From Micromonospora sp. HK10 (GTDB taxonomy: Bacteria > Actinomycetota > Actinomycetes > Mycobacteriales > Micromonosporaceae): a stretch of 33,026 bases of DNA. The first letter of the stretch is position 1; each line of letters starts with the position of its first letter. Where the stretch lies: the NCBI RefSeq assembly GCF_000982955.1, contig NZ_KQ058686.1, forward strand, positions 1-33,026, written 5' to 3'. The notes under the pieces were generated by a model that did no database searches, was not told the DNA's origin, and was given only the letters and a program-made list of their open reading frames with translations. Of the stretch, positions 14,147 to 23,700 are shown piece by piece. The position numbers and the translations under genes are program-made.

Positions 14147-15432
14147 CGGCGGCACGGCAGCTCCACCCGCACCAGGGTAGGACCCCCGACCGGGCTGGCC
14201 AGCAGCAGCCGCCCGTCCACCGCGCCGACCCGATCCGCCAGGCCGGCGAGCCCGGTGCCACGGGCCGGGTCGGCGCCGCCGCGGCCGTCGTCCTCGATCT
14301 CCACGAGCAGGGTACGGCCGGCCTGGGTGAGCCGGACCTGGGCGCGGGTCGCCCCGGCGTGCCGCGCGACGTTGGCCAGGGACTCGGAGACCACGTAGTA
14401 CGCGGTGGTCTCCGCCAGTTCCGGCACCGGCTGCGGCAGGTCGCTGTGGACGGTGACCGGGACGGTGGCCCGGGTGGCCAGTTCCCGGACCGCGCCGGCC
14501 AGGCCCAGCTCGGTGAGGTGCGGCGGGCGGATGCCCCGGACGATCTGCCGGAGCAGCACCATCAGCTCCTTGGCCTGCTCGTGCGCGGCGGCCAGCGGCT
14601 GCGCGGCGGGGGCGTCGTCGGGCACGTCCAGGCGGGCCATGCCGAGTTGGAGGGTGAGGCTGGTCAGCCGCGGCTGTGCGCCGTCGTGCACGTCGCGTTC
14701 GATGCGTCGCCGCTCCGCCTCGTACGCGTCGACCAGCCGGGCCCGGGAGCGGGTCACCTCGCGCAGCGCGACCTCCTCGGTCGCGCCGCCGAGCAGCCAC
14801 CGGGCCACCGCGGCCTGCCCGGCGACGAGCAGGCCGGCGGCGTACCACAGCAGCGGCACCAGCAGCAGCGCGACCAGCGCGTAGGGGACCGCCTGCCGGG
14901 GCGTGTCGACGGTCGCCGCCAGCAGCACGATCCGCTCGCCGCCGCCGGCCAGCCACGGGCCGGCCAGCAGCGCCACGTCGACCAGCGCGAGCAGGGCGAA
15001 CATCCCGTACCCGGCGGGCACCACCGCGGCCAGGAAGCAGAGGTACGCGGTCTCCCGCCACGCCGCCGCGCCGGTGTAGCGGGCGGCCAGGCCGGCGGCG
15101 CGCGGGCCGGGCAGCGGGCGGCCGTCGACGAGCCCGAGCCGCCACCGCTCCACGGCGGCGACCGGACCGCTCGCCAGGGGCGCGAGCGCCAGCACCAGCA
15201 GGGCGACGACGGTGAGGAAGGCGACCACGGGCACCACCACCGGGCGGCCCTGCCGCGCCGCGCTGACGACCGCCAGCAGGGGAGTCGCGACCACGAACAG
15301 CCCGACGGCGAGCGGCCCGGCCACCGCCAGGGAGGTGGCCGCATACGCCAGGGCCCGCCAAGGCCACGAGGAGAGCGGATAGCCGCGCCGGCGCAGCGCC
15401 GCCGCGAGGTGGGTCGGTCGGTCCTCGATCAT
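14143..15432 (-). CDS. sensor histidine kinase, HisKA_3 (NarX/DesK) type
   Basis: This 429-residue membrane kinase has an N-terminal half (about residues 25-210) with around five or six hydrophobic helices and short loops, so the signal is probably sensed in or at the membrane. The dimerization helix follows as EAERRRIERDVHDGAQPRL with the phosphorylatable His249. The usual QQ or AQQ of the family reads AQPR here. The ATPase domain shows the N-box ESLANVARHAGA and G-box DDGRGGADPARGTGLAGL. It phosphorylates the regulator encoded immediately downstream. ATG 15432 lacks a ribosome site, but TAGCGT ends 7 nt upstream, suggesting the kinase-regulator operon is leaderless. It is divergent from the DUF1905 gene. 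Confidence 0.92.
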   Translation of the reverse strand: MIEDRPTHLAAALRRRGYPLSSWPWRALAYAATSLAVAGPLAVGLFVVATPLLAVVSAARQGRPVVVPVVAFLTVVALLVLALAPLASGPVAAVERWRLGLVDGRPLPGPRAAGLAARYTGAAAWRETAYLCFLAAVVPAGYGMFALLALVDVALLAGPWLAGGGERIVLLAATVDTPRQAVPYALVALLLVPLLWYAAGLLVAGQAAVARWLLGGATEEVALREVTRSRARLVDAYEAERRRIERDVHDGAQPRLTSLTLQLGMARLDVPDDAPAAQPLAAAHEQAKELMVLLRQIVRGIRPPHLTELGLAGAVRELATRATVPVTVHSDLPQPVPELAETTAYYVVSESLANVARHAGATRAQVRLTQAGRTLLVEIEDDGRGGADPARGTGLAGLADRVGAVDGRLLLASPVGGPTLVRVELPCRR

Positions 15433-15439
15433 GCTGGTG

Positions 15440-15445
15440 ACGCTA
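15440..15445 (-). promoter_or_regulatory. -10 element TAGCGT for leaderless kinase-regulator operon
   Basis: On the minus strand TAGCGT ends 7 nt before the kinase ATG at 15432. The same hexamer at the same distance precedes the VOC gene. Confidence 0.5.
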
Positions 15446-15537
15446 GCCAGGGCGGCCGGGCCGGCCCAGCCGGCTGGACCCCCTTCCCGGGTGGGCCTGG
15501 CCCTACCCGGGGGACCGCGCGGGCGCCGGTCGGCTCC

Positions 15538-15543
15538 TATCCT
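15538..15543 (+). promoter_or_regulatory. -10 element TATCCT for leaderless DUF1905 gene
   Basis: TATCCT ends 6 nt before the GTG at 15550, with no Shine-Dalgarno. Confidence 0.5.
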
Positions 15544-15549
15544 GAGCCG

Positions 15550-15820
15550 GTGGAGCTGGAGTTCAGCGGCGAGATGTGGTTCTGGCGGGGCCCGGCGCCC
15601 TGGCACTTCGTCACCGTGCCGGAGGAGCAGTGCGGCGCGCTGGCGGCGGCGTCGCCGGCGGTGACGTACGGCTGGGGCATGATCCCGGTGACCGCGCGGA
15701 TCGGCCGGACCAGCTGGCAGACCTCGCTCTGGCCGAAGGACGGCCGCTATATCGTCCCGGTCAAGGCGGCGGTGCGCCGGGCCGAGGGCCTGGAGCCCGG
15801 TGAGCCGGTGACGGTGCGGC

Positions 15821-15837
<17 letters not shown>
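15550..15837 (+). CDS. DUF1905 domain protein
   Basis: This small 95-residue protein is made almost entirely of one DUF1905 domain. It starts with ELEFSGEMWFWRGPAPWHFV, continues with the GWGMIPVTARIGRTSWQTSL strand pair and ends with the DGRYIVPVKAAVRRAEGLEPG element typical of the family. The fold is a small beta-barrel, and no biochemical role is established. The GTG at 15550 is the family N-terminus and is backed by the TATCCT hexamer. Its last 17 bases overlap the end of the minus-strand AraC gene, so the two genes share 3' coding DNA. Confidence 0.87.
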
Positions 15838-16270
<433 letters not shown>

Positions 16271-16302
16271 GAGGGGTGTCCGTTCGGCTGGGGTCGGCCG
16301 GC

Positions 16303-16713
<411 letters not shown>

Positions 16714-16720
16714 GCCGATC

Positions 16721-16726
16721 ACGCTA
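16721..16726 (-). promoter_or_regulatory. -10 element TAGCGT for leaderless VOC gene
   Basis: On the minus strand TAGCGT ends 7 nt before ATG 16713. It overlaps the alternative GTG start (16720-16722) and so argues against that start. Confidence 0.5.
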
Positions 16727-16777
16727 GTGGCGCCCCGGCGGCCCGCGCTTCTCGATTCCTGATCGATGCCGCGGACC

Positions 16778-17620
16778 TCACGGCTTGCGGGCCACCGCCG
16801 CGTACATCGAGGCCTGCGCGGCCGGGACCCGCTGGTCCGCCGGCTCCTCCGGGTGCCACTCGGTGATCGGGGCGATGCCCGGCTCGACGAGCTCCAGGCC
16901 CGTGAAGAACGCGCCGAACTCGTCCCGGTCGCGGAACGCCATGTCGATCATGCTGCTGGTGGTGGCCGGCGCGGCGGCCGTGGCGATCTCGCGCGGCACC
17001 AGGTCGGTGGTGGCGTGGGAGATCACCACGTAGCTGCCCGACGGCAGCGCGTCGACCAGTCGGCGGGTGATCGCGTACGGGTCGTCGGCCTCGGTGAGGA
17101 AGTGCAGGATCGCCACCATCGTCAGCCCGATCGGCCGGTCGAAGTCGATGGTGGACCGGACGGTGGGGTGGGCGAGGATCCGCTCCGGGTCCCGCAGGTC
17201 CGCGTCGACGTACGCGGTGGCCCCCGCCGGCGAACTGGTCAGCAGGGCCCGCGCGTGCGCCAGCACGATCGGGTCGTTGTCCACGTAGACCACCCGCGAC
17301 TCCGGGGCCACGCCCTGCGCGACCTCGTGCAGGTTCGGGCTGGTGGGGATGCCGGTCCCGATGTCCAGGAACTGCCGGATCCCGGCCGACCCGGCCAGGT
17401 AACGGGTGGCCCGGTGCATGAAGCGCCGGTTCTCGATGACCGTCGTGCGGATCGCCGGGTAGACCGCGGCGATCGCGTCGCCGGACTTCCGGTCGGCCGC
17501 GAAGTTGTCCTTGCCGCCCAGCCAGTAGTCGTACCGGCGGGCCGCGTGGGGCACCGACGGGTCGATCCGCGACGACGGCTGTTCCGGCACGGCTCGTACG
17601 CCCGATGTCGTCTCCGCCAC
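16778..17620 (-). CDS. SAM-dependent methyltransferase, SAV2177/DUF574 (Methyltransf_19) family
   Basis: This 280-residue protein has the hallmarks of an actinomycete-specific methyltransferase-like family: IDPSVPHAARRYDYWLGGKD near the N-terminus, the SAM-binding motif QFLDIGTGIPTSPNLHEVAQ, then RVVYVDNDPIVLAHARALL. The 'DIGTGxPT' glycine loop and 'YVDNDP' acidic motif are intact, so SAM binding is expected. The methyl acceptor is unknown, and members are numerous in Streptomyces and Micromonospora genomes without assigned roles. GTG 17620 has a near-perfect ribosome site (AAGGAGGTC, 6 nt spacing), which fixes the start. A TACGAT hexamer further upstream (17657-17662) is a likely -10 element. 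Confidence 0.92.
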   Translation of the reverse strand: MAETTSGVRAVPEQPSSRIDPSVPHAARRYDYWLGGKDNFAADRKSGDAIAAVYPAIRTTVIENRRFMHRATRYLAGSAGIRQFLDIGTGIPTSPNLHEVAQGVAPESRVVYVDNDPIVLAHARALLTSSPAGATAYVDADLRDPERILAHPTVRSTIDFDRPIGLTMVAILHFLTEADDPYAITRRLVDALPSGSYVVISHATTDLVPREIATAAAPATTSSMIDMAFRDRDEFGAFFTGLELVEPGIAPITEWHPEEPADQRVPAAQASMYAAVARKP

Positions 17621-17656
17621 CGCGACCTCCTTGATCCACTGTGGGCACGCACGCCG

Positions 17657-17662
17657 ATCGTA
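17657..17662 (-). promoter_or_regulatory. possible -10 element TACGAT of the methyltransferase gene
   Basis: On the minus strand TACGAT lies 36 nt before the GTG at 17620, which would give a leader of about 30 nt containing the AAGGAGGTC ribosome site. Confidence 0.4.
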
Positions 17663-17780
17663 GCCGCCCGAGCCGCGCGCGTGGGAGCACCGTCCCGGGC
17701 CGCGCTGCCGCGACCGGCGCCGGCGAGGCCGCCGGGGCCGCCGACCGCGCCGGGACCCGCCGGCGGCGGCTTGCCGGCGG

Positions 17781-17816
17781 GCCGGTGACCGGGCAACATG
17801 GCTCCCTGTCACCGGC
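17781..17816. promoter_or_regulatory. 9-bp inverted repeat upstream of the ABC exporter
   Basis: GCCGGTGAC (17781-17789) and GTCACCGGC (17808-17816) are perfect inverted repeats separated by 18 nt, followed by TACAAA at 17821-17826, a possible -10. The element could be an operator or a leader hairpin. The rest of the 17621-17915 gap shows no gene. Confidence 0.35.
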
Positions 17817-17915
17817 CGGCTACAAAGCGGCGTCAGGCCCGGCGCGGCCCGCCGGTCGTCGCGCCGGTGCCCGGCCCGTCGCGCGACCCCACGCCGCACC
17901 CGAGGAGGCATCCGC

Positions 17916-19886
17916 ATGGCCGACGCCACCGTCCCGGACGGGCTCCCCGCGCCGCCGCCGTCCACCCCGGCCACCGAACCGGTCCTGCCCGAGCTGCGCG
18001 AGATGTACTGGGAGACCGGGGTGCGGGCGCGGGCGCAGGCGGGCCTGTTCGCCGTCTTCGCCGAGCTGCCCCAGCTGGTCTGGACGGCGCTGCGGATCAG
18101 CTGGCGGGCGGACCGGATCCGGACCGGGGTGGTGGGTGCCGCGACCGTCGGCTCCGGCGTGCTCGCGGCCTTCGGCCTGGTCGCCACCCAGCGCGTCCTG
18201 GTCGAACTCTTCGCCGGCGGACCCACCCCGGACAAGGTGGTCGCGGCGGCGCCGGCGCTCGCCGCGCTGGCGGCGGCGACCGCGCTGCGGGCCGGCGCCG
18301 GCATCGTCACCGGGTACGCGCAGAACGGGCTGACGCCCCGGCTCGACCGCGAGGTGGAGCGGAGCCTGTTCGAGGTGAGCACGGCCGTGCGGCTGGAGGC
18401 GTTCGACGCCGACGCGTTCGCCGACGACATGGAACGCGCGTCGCGGGGTACCGCCTCGGCGATCTCGCTGGTGCAGGCGTCGATGAACCTCTTCGCCGGC
18501 CTGGCCGGCCTGGTCGCGGTGGCCGTCGCCGTGCTGGTCATCCACCCGCTGCTGCTGGTGGCGCTGCTGCTGGCCACCGTGCCGAAGGCGTGGGCGTCGC
18601 TGCGCGCCGGTCACCTGCGCTACCAGACGTACACGGCGGGTTCGGTGCGGCGGCGCCGGGTGTGGCTGCTGCACCGGCTGATGGCCGAGCGGGAGTCCGC
18701 GCCGGAGCTGCGCTCGTACGGGCTGCGCCCGTTCCTGCTCGACCAGTACGACCGGGTGATGGCCGTGGAGACCGGCATCCAGCTCGCCCTGGCCCGGCGG
18801 GTCACCACGATGACCAGCCTCGGGGCGGTGGTCGGGGGAGTGGCCACCGGAGCGGTGTACGCGCTGCTCGGGCTGCTGCTCGTCGACGGGCGGATCCCGC
18901 TCGCCGCGGCGGCCACCTGCGTGATCGCGTTGCAGTCCGCGCAACGGTCGCTCTCCGTGGCCACCATGCAGGTGGACCTGGTGTACACCGAGGGCCAGCA
19001 CTTCGGCGACTACACCGGTTTCCTGGCCCGGGCCGAGGCGTACCTGCCCGAGGCCGCCCCGCCGCACCCGGCGGCCGGGCCGCTGCGCGAGCTGAGCGTG
19101 CAGGAGGTGAGCCTCTGCTACCCCGACCGGGACACCCCGGCGGTGGCCGGGGTGACGCTGACCATCCGGGCCGGACAGACGGTGGCCTTCGTCGGTGAGA
19201 ACGGCTCGGGCAAGAGCAGCCTCGCCGCGGTGCTGGCCGCCCTGCGCCGGCCCACCGCCGGGGTGGTCCGCTGGAACGGGCGGCCGCTGGCCGACTGGGA
19301 CGTCGACAGCCTGCGGTCCCGGATCGCCGTGGTGACGCAGGAGTACCACAAGTGGCCCTTCACGGCGGCCACGAACATCGCCATCGGCGACGTCGACGGC
19401 GAGGCGCGGCAGGACCGGATCGAGGCGGCCGCCGCCCGCGCGGTCGCCCACGACATGATCGAGAGCCTGCCGTACGGCTACGAGACGCTGCTCGACCGCA
19501 CCTTCGCCCACGGTCAGGACCTCTCCGGCGGCCAGTGGCAGCGGATCACGGCCGCCCGCGGGTTCCTCCGCGACGCCGACCTGCTCGTCATGGACGAGCC
19601 GTCCTCGGCCCTCGACCCGCGCGCCGAGGACGCCCTGTTCCAGGCGATCCGGGACCGGCAGGGGCGGGCCACCACCGTCCTCATCACGCACCGGCTGGCG
19701 AACGTCCGGCACGCCGACCGGATCTTCGTCCTGCACGACGGCGCGCTGGTCGAGGCGGGCGGTCACGACGAGCTGATGGCCGCCGGAGGTCGCTACGCCG
19801 AGCTGTTCACCCTCCAGGCCAGCGGCTACGACGTGACCCGGGGCGGCCCGCCGAGCCCGCGTCAGCCGCCGGTCGCCGCGCCCTGA
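17916..19886 (+). CDS. ABC transporter, fused permease and ATPase
   Basis: This 656-residue half-transporter probably works as a dimer in the cytoplasmic membrane. A proline-rich N-terminus is followed by a transmembrane domain at about residues 65-340, with hydrophobic stretches around VVGAATVGSGVLAAFGLVAT, GLAGLVAVAVAVLVIHPLLL and LGAVVGGVATGAVYALLGLL. The ATPase domain (about 390-635) has Walker A GENGSGKSS near 427, a Q-loop QEYHKWPFTAATNI, the signature LSGGQWQRITAARGF, Walker B LLVMDEPSSALD and the switch ITHRLANVRHADRI. It lacks an N-terminal C39 peptidase, so it is not a leader-cleaving bacteriocin exporter. Fused exporters of this shape accompany many lanthipeptide clusters, but this one is more than 10 kb away. 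ATG 17916 has a GAGGAGG ribosome site. The 3' end overlaps the convergent regulator by 25 bp. Confidence 0.92.
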   Translation: MADATVPDGLPAPPPSTPATEPVLPELREMYWETGVRARAQAGLFAVFAELPQLVWTALRISWRADRIRTGVVGAATVGSGVLAAFGLVATQRVLVELFAGGPTPDKVVAAAPALAALAAATALRAGAGIVTGYAQNGLTPRLDREVERSLFEVSTAVRLEAFDADAFADDMERASRGTASAISLVQASMNLFAGLAGLVAVAVAVLVIHPLLLVALLLATVPKAWASLRAGHLRYQTYTAGSVRRRRVWLLHRLMAERESAPELRSYGLRPFLLDQYDRVMAVETGIQLALARRVTTMTSLGAVVGGVATGAVYALLGLLLVDGRIPLAAAATCVIALQSAQRSLSVATMQVDLVYTEGQHFGDYTGFLARAEAYLPEAAPPHPAAGPLRELSVQEVSLCYPDRDTPAVAGVTLTIRAGQTVAFVGENGSGKSSLAAVLAALRRPTAGVVRWNGRPLADWDVDSLRSRIAVVTQEYHKWPFTAATNIAIGDVDGEARQDRIEAAAARAVAHDMIESLPYGYETLLDRTFAHGQDLSGGQWQRITAARGFLRDADLLVMDEPSSALDPRAEDALFQAIRDRQGRATTVLITHRLANVRHADRIFVLHDGALVEAGGHDELMAAGGRYAELFTLQASGYDVTRGGPPSPRQPPVAAP

Positions 19887-20485
19887 TTCCCGCCCTTCCG
19901 CGAGCCGGAATCCGGCGGCGTGCCCTGATTCCCGCCACCCGGGGAGCCGGAATCCGGCGACGGGCCCCGATCCCGCCACCCGGCGAGCCGGAATCCGACG
20001 CCGCGCACCGCGACGATGGTGACGCCGCCGCCGAGCCGGTCGAGCTTGCGCCGCAGCCGCTTCACCACGGACTGCACGTCGGCGCGGTGCTCCCGGTCCG
20101 CGTCACCCCAAACCGAGCGGTGCAGCTCCGGGTAGCTCCAGGCGCGTACCGGGTCGCTGGCCAGGCAGGTCAGCAGGTCGCGTTCCAGCCGGGTGAGGGC
20201 GATCTCGCGCTCCCCGGCGCGGGCGGTGGACCGGGTGGGGTCGACCAGCAGCGGACCGGCGGCCAGCGGCGGCTCGGCGGCGACCGCTGCGTCGGGGCGG
20301 GTCGCCGGGGCGCGGGCCGCGAGCAGCCGGCGCAGCTCGTCGAGGTCGGCGACCACCAGCAGCGGCGCCACCCCGTCCAGCAGCTCGGCGATCCGGAGCC
20401 GGTCCGCCGGCACCGGGGTCACCGCGATCACCAGCGGCGACGGCGGCTCCGCCGCGCCGGCCGGTCCCGTGTCGTCCTCGGTCAC
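19862..20485 (-). CDS. orphan winged-helix (OmpR/PhoB-type) regulator with repeat-encoded tail
   Basis: This 207-residue protein has a PhoB-type DNA-binding winged helix at about residues 78-170 (REIALTRLERDLLTCLASDP, then YPELHRSVWGDADREHRADV and RLRRKLDRLGGGVTIVAVRG VGFRL in two parts). Residues about 15-65 (PLVIAVTPVPADRLRIAELL) look like a degenerate receiver without an evident phosphoacceptor Asp. The last about 35 residues are a low-complexity tail with the unit PDSGSxxGGNQG, encoded by a 42-nt tandem repeat. It is a clear paralog of the regulator at 25316-25927. GTG 20485 has a modest ribosome site (GGTGGGGA). It is divergent from the protease and overlaps the 3' end of the ABC exporter gene. 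Targets are unknown; the divergent protease is the obvious candidate. Confidence 0.85.
   Translation of the reverse strand: MTEDDTGPAGAAEPPSPLVIAVTPVPADRLRIAELLDGVAPLLVVADLDELRRLLAARAPATRPDAAVAAEPPLAAGPLLVDPTRSTARAGEREIALTRLERDLLTCLASDPVRAWSYPELHRSVWGDADREHRADVQSVVKRLRRKLDRLGGGVTIVAVRGVGFRLAGWRDRGPSPDSGSPGGGNQGTPPDSGSRKGGNQGAATGG
19880..20003. repeat. three 42-nt tandem repeats across the ABC stop codon and the regulator 3' end
   Basis: Copies begin at 19880, 19922 and 19964, an exact 42-nt period. Copies 1 and 2 contain the dyad GATTCC...GGAATC about 16 nt apart; copy 3 has a damaged left arm. Copy 1 includes the stop of the ABC gene (19884-19886). Read on the minus strand the repeats are in frame and encode 14-residue units. 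The element may be a bidirectional terminator that also became coding. Confidence 0.8.
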
Positions 20486-20783
20486 GCATCCCCACCGGCG
20501 CCGATCGTGGGCGCGGCCCGCCCGCCGTGCGTGTCGCGCTGCCCGAAACTGTCAAAACCACCGCCCGGCGGCAAGCTGTTGGTGACAAGTTGCTCACCGG
20601 GCGTGCTTGATCGTTCTCTCCCGGAGATCCTACTGTCCACTCAGGTTGCCGGCGTGACCCGCACGGCGCCTGGGGGCCTGGGGGGTTCGTTCATTCCGCT
20701 GTGGATCCGACGGGAAAAGAGTCGCCTGCACCCTTCGATCTGGCTCGATGATTCGCGGGTCGTACCTGGAGGAGGCAGCAGCG
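20486..20783 (+). promoter_or_regulatory. 298-nt divergent region with a candidate protease promoter
   Basis: This gap is less GC-rich than its surroundings. The best promoter is TTGATC (20607-20612), an 18-nt spacer, and TACTGT (20631-20636), which would give a leader of about 140 nt. Just upstream is an inverted repeat CGCCCGG (20562-20568) / CCGGGCG (20597-20603), separated by 28 nt and ending 3 nt before the -35, a plausible operator position. The ribosome site GGAGGAGG precedes the protease ATG. Confidence 0.5.
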
Positions 20784-23700
20784 ATGCTGAGACGTCCACA
20801 TCGGAGACCGCTGGTGGACCGCCTGGTCAGCGCCGGCGCGGCCCTGGTCCTGGCCGCCACCGGCCTGGCGGTCACCGCCACCGGTGCGCAGGCGACGCAG
20901 ACCGCGACCGGCACCGGCACGGCCGGGTCGGACAAGATCCGCCCGGAGCTCACCCGGCAGTTGCAGGGCAAGAGCGAGGCTGACTTCTGGATCCACTTCG
21001 CCGACCGCGCCGACCTCGGCCGGGCCAGCGCGATCAAGGACTGGACCGAGCGGGGTGCCGCGGTCGCGGACGCGCTGCGCCGCACCGCCGCGGCCAGCCA
21101 GGCCAAGGTCCGGGCCGAGCTGGACAGCTCCGGCACCAGGTACCAGACGTTCTGGGCCACCAACGCCATCAAGGTCAGCGGCGGATCGCTGGCCATGGCC
21201 CAGAACGTCGCCGCGCACGCCGAGGTGGACGGCGTGTACGCCCCGACCGAGTACCAGGTGCCCAAGGTCACCAAGGGCAGCGCGGAGAAGGCGGTCGACG
21301 CCCTCGAGTGGGGCATCGCCAACATCAACGCCGACGACGTCTGGTCCCAGTACGGCGTCAAGGGCGCCGGCATCACCGTGGCCAACATCGACACCGGCGT
21401 GCAGTTCAACCACCCGGCCCTGGTCAACGCGTACCGGGGCAACAACGGCGATGGCACCTTCGACCACAACTACAACTGGTTCGACGCCGCCGGCACCTGC
21501 CCCACCGCGCCCTGCGACACCAACGGGCACGGCACGCACACGATGGGCACCATGGCCGGCTCCGCGGGGGCCAACCAGATCGGGGTCGCCCCGGACGTGA
21601 AGTGGATCGCCGCGAACGGCTGCTGCCCGTCCGACGACGCCCTGATCTCCTCCGGCCAGTGGATGCTGGAGCCCACCGACCTCAACGGCGAGCACCCCGA
21701 CGCCAGCAAGCGCCCCAACATCATCAACAACTCGTGGGGCACCGAGCTACCCTCCAACGAGCCGTTCATGGCGGACGTGACCGCGGCCTGGACGGCCTCG
21801 GGCATCTTCGGCACCTGGTCCAACGGCAACAACGGCCCGGCCTGCCAGACCAGCGGCTCACCGGGCAGCCTGGCCAGCAACTACTCGGCCGGCGCGTACG
21901 ACGTCAACAACAACATCGCCAGCTTCTCCTCCCGGGGCGCCGGGCAGAACGGTGAGATCAAGCCCAACCTCTCCGCCCCCGGCGTGAACATCCGCTCCAG
22001 CGTCCCGGGCAGCGGCTACGCCAGCATCAGCGGCACCTCGATGGCGGCCCCGCACCTGGCCGGCGCGATCGCCCTGCTCTGGTCGGCGGCCCCCACGCTG
22101 GTCGGCGACATCACGGCGACCCGCGCGCTGCTGGACAACGCGGCCGTCGACCAGGCCGACAGCCAGTGCGGCGGCACCACCGACGACAACAACGTCTTCG
22201 GCGAGGGCCGGCTGGACGCCCTCGCGCTGCTCAACGCGGCGCCGATCGGCGACAACGGCACGCTGGCCGGCACGGTCACCGACGCGGCGACCGGCGGCCC
22301 GATCGCCGGGGCGACGGTGGCGCTGACCGGCGCGGCCGACCGCGAGCTGACCACCGGCCCCGACGGCACGTTCTCCTCGCTGCTGCCGGCCGGCGCCTAC
22401 CAGGTCACCGTCAGCGCCTTCGGCTACCAGACCCGGACCCTGTCCGCCACGGTCACCAAGGACGGCACCACCACGCTCGACGTCGCGCTGACCGCGGTGC
22501 CGAGCGTGACGGTCAGCGGCGCGGTCACCGACGGCTCCGGGCACGGCTGGCCGCTCTACGCGAAGGTCAGCGTCGACGGCCTGCCGGTCTCCGACTACAC
22601 CACCCCGGCCAACGGCCGCTTCCGGCTGACCCTTCCGGCCGGTGCGACGTACCGGCTGACGGTCGAGCCGCAGTACCCGGGCTACCTGACGGTCACCAGG
22701 GACGTGACGGTCGGCTCGGGCAACGCCGTGCAGAACATCGCCGTACCGGCCGACCCGGCCGCCTGCACCACGGCGCCCGGCTACACCAACAGCTCCGACG
22801 GGGTGTACGAGACCTTCGACGGCGCCACCGTGCCCGACGGCTGGTCCGTGGTGGACCACGCCGGGACCGGCCAGGTGTGGGAGTTCACCGACAGCGGCGA
22901 CCGGGGCAACCTGACCGGCGGCGACGGTCGCTTCGCGATCATCGACAGCGACAACTACGGCAACGGTGGGCGGCAGGACACCTCGCTGGTCAGCCCGGTG
23001 GTCGACCTCAGCGGCGTCACCGCGCCGGTGATCCGGTTCAACCAGGACTACAACTGGCTGAACTCCGACCGCGCGGACGTCGACCTCAGCCTCGACGGCG
23101 GCACCACCTGGAGCAACGTGCTGCGGCAGGCGGCGGACGTCCGCGGGCCGAAGGTCACCCAGGTGCCCATCCCGCAGGCCGCCGGCCAGGCCCAGGTCCG
23201 GGTCCGGTTCCACTACTACGAGGCGTCCTGGGAATGGTGGTGGCAGGTCGACAACGTGCTGATCGGCAGCACGCTGATCTGCAAGCCGACCAACGGCGGC
23301 CTGGTGCTCGGCCACGTCCGGGACAAGAACGACAACGGGTACGTCAACGGCGCCACGGTCACCAGCGACGACCGCCCGGCGGAGCGGGCCACCACGGTCG
23401 CGACCCCGGACGACACCGAGTTGCCGGACGGCTTCTACTGGATGTTCTCGTCGTTGACCGGCCAGCACCCGTTCACCGCGAAGGCCGGCAACTATGTCGG
23501 CCAGACCAAACAGGTCGACGTGGAGACCGACTGGGCGACCGCGGCCACCTTCCAGCTCGCGGCGGGTCGGCTGGCGGTGAAGCCGACCTCGGTCACCGGC
23601 ACGGTCCGGATGCCCACCGGCAAGGTCAGCAAGACCTTCACGGTGACCAACACCGGCGGCGCGCCGGCGACGGTCGAGTTCAGCGAGCGCGACGGCGGCT

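Noticed and set aside
13499..15432. The two-component pair as regulator of the PadR-ABC operon
   Set aside because: The operon has its own PadR gene and palindromic promoter, and the thioesterase gene and a terminator lie between. Proximity alone does not support control.
17916..19886. The fused ABC exporter as the LanT transporter of the lanthipeptide cluster
   Set aside because: It lacks the N-terminal C39 peptidase expected for a double-glycine precursor exporter and lies more than 10 kb away, beyond unrelated genes. A LanT is more likely downstream of lanM outside the window.
20748..20783. Earlier ATG start for the protease at 20748
   Set aside because: It would put a non-signal-like segment ahead of a typical signal peptide and would read through the GGAGGAGG ribosome site of the ATG at 20784.
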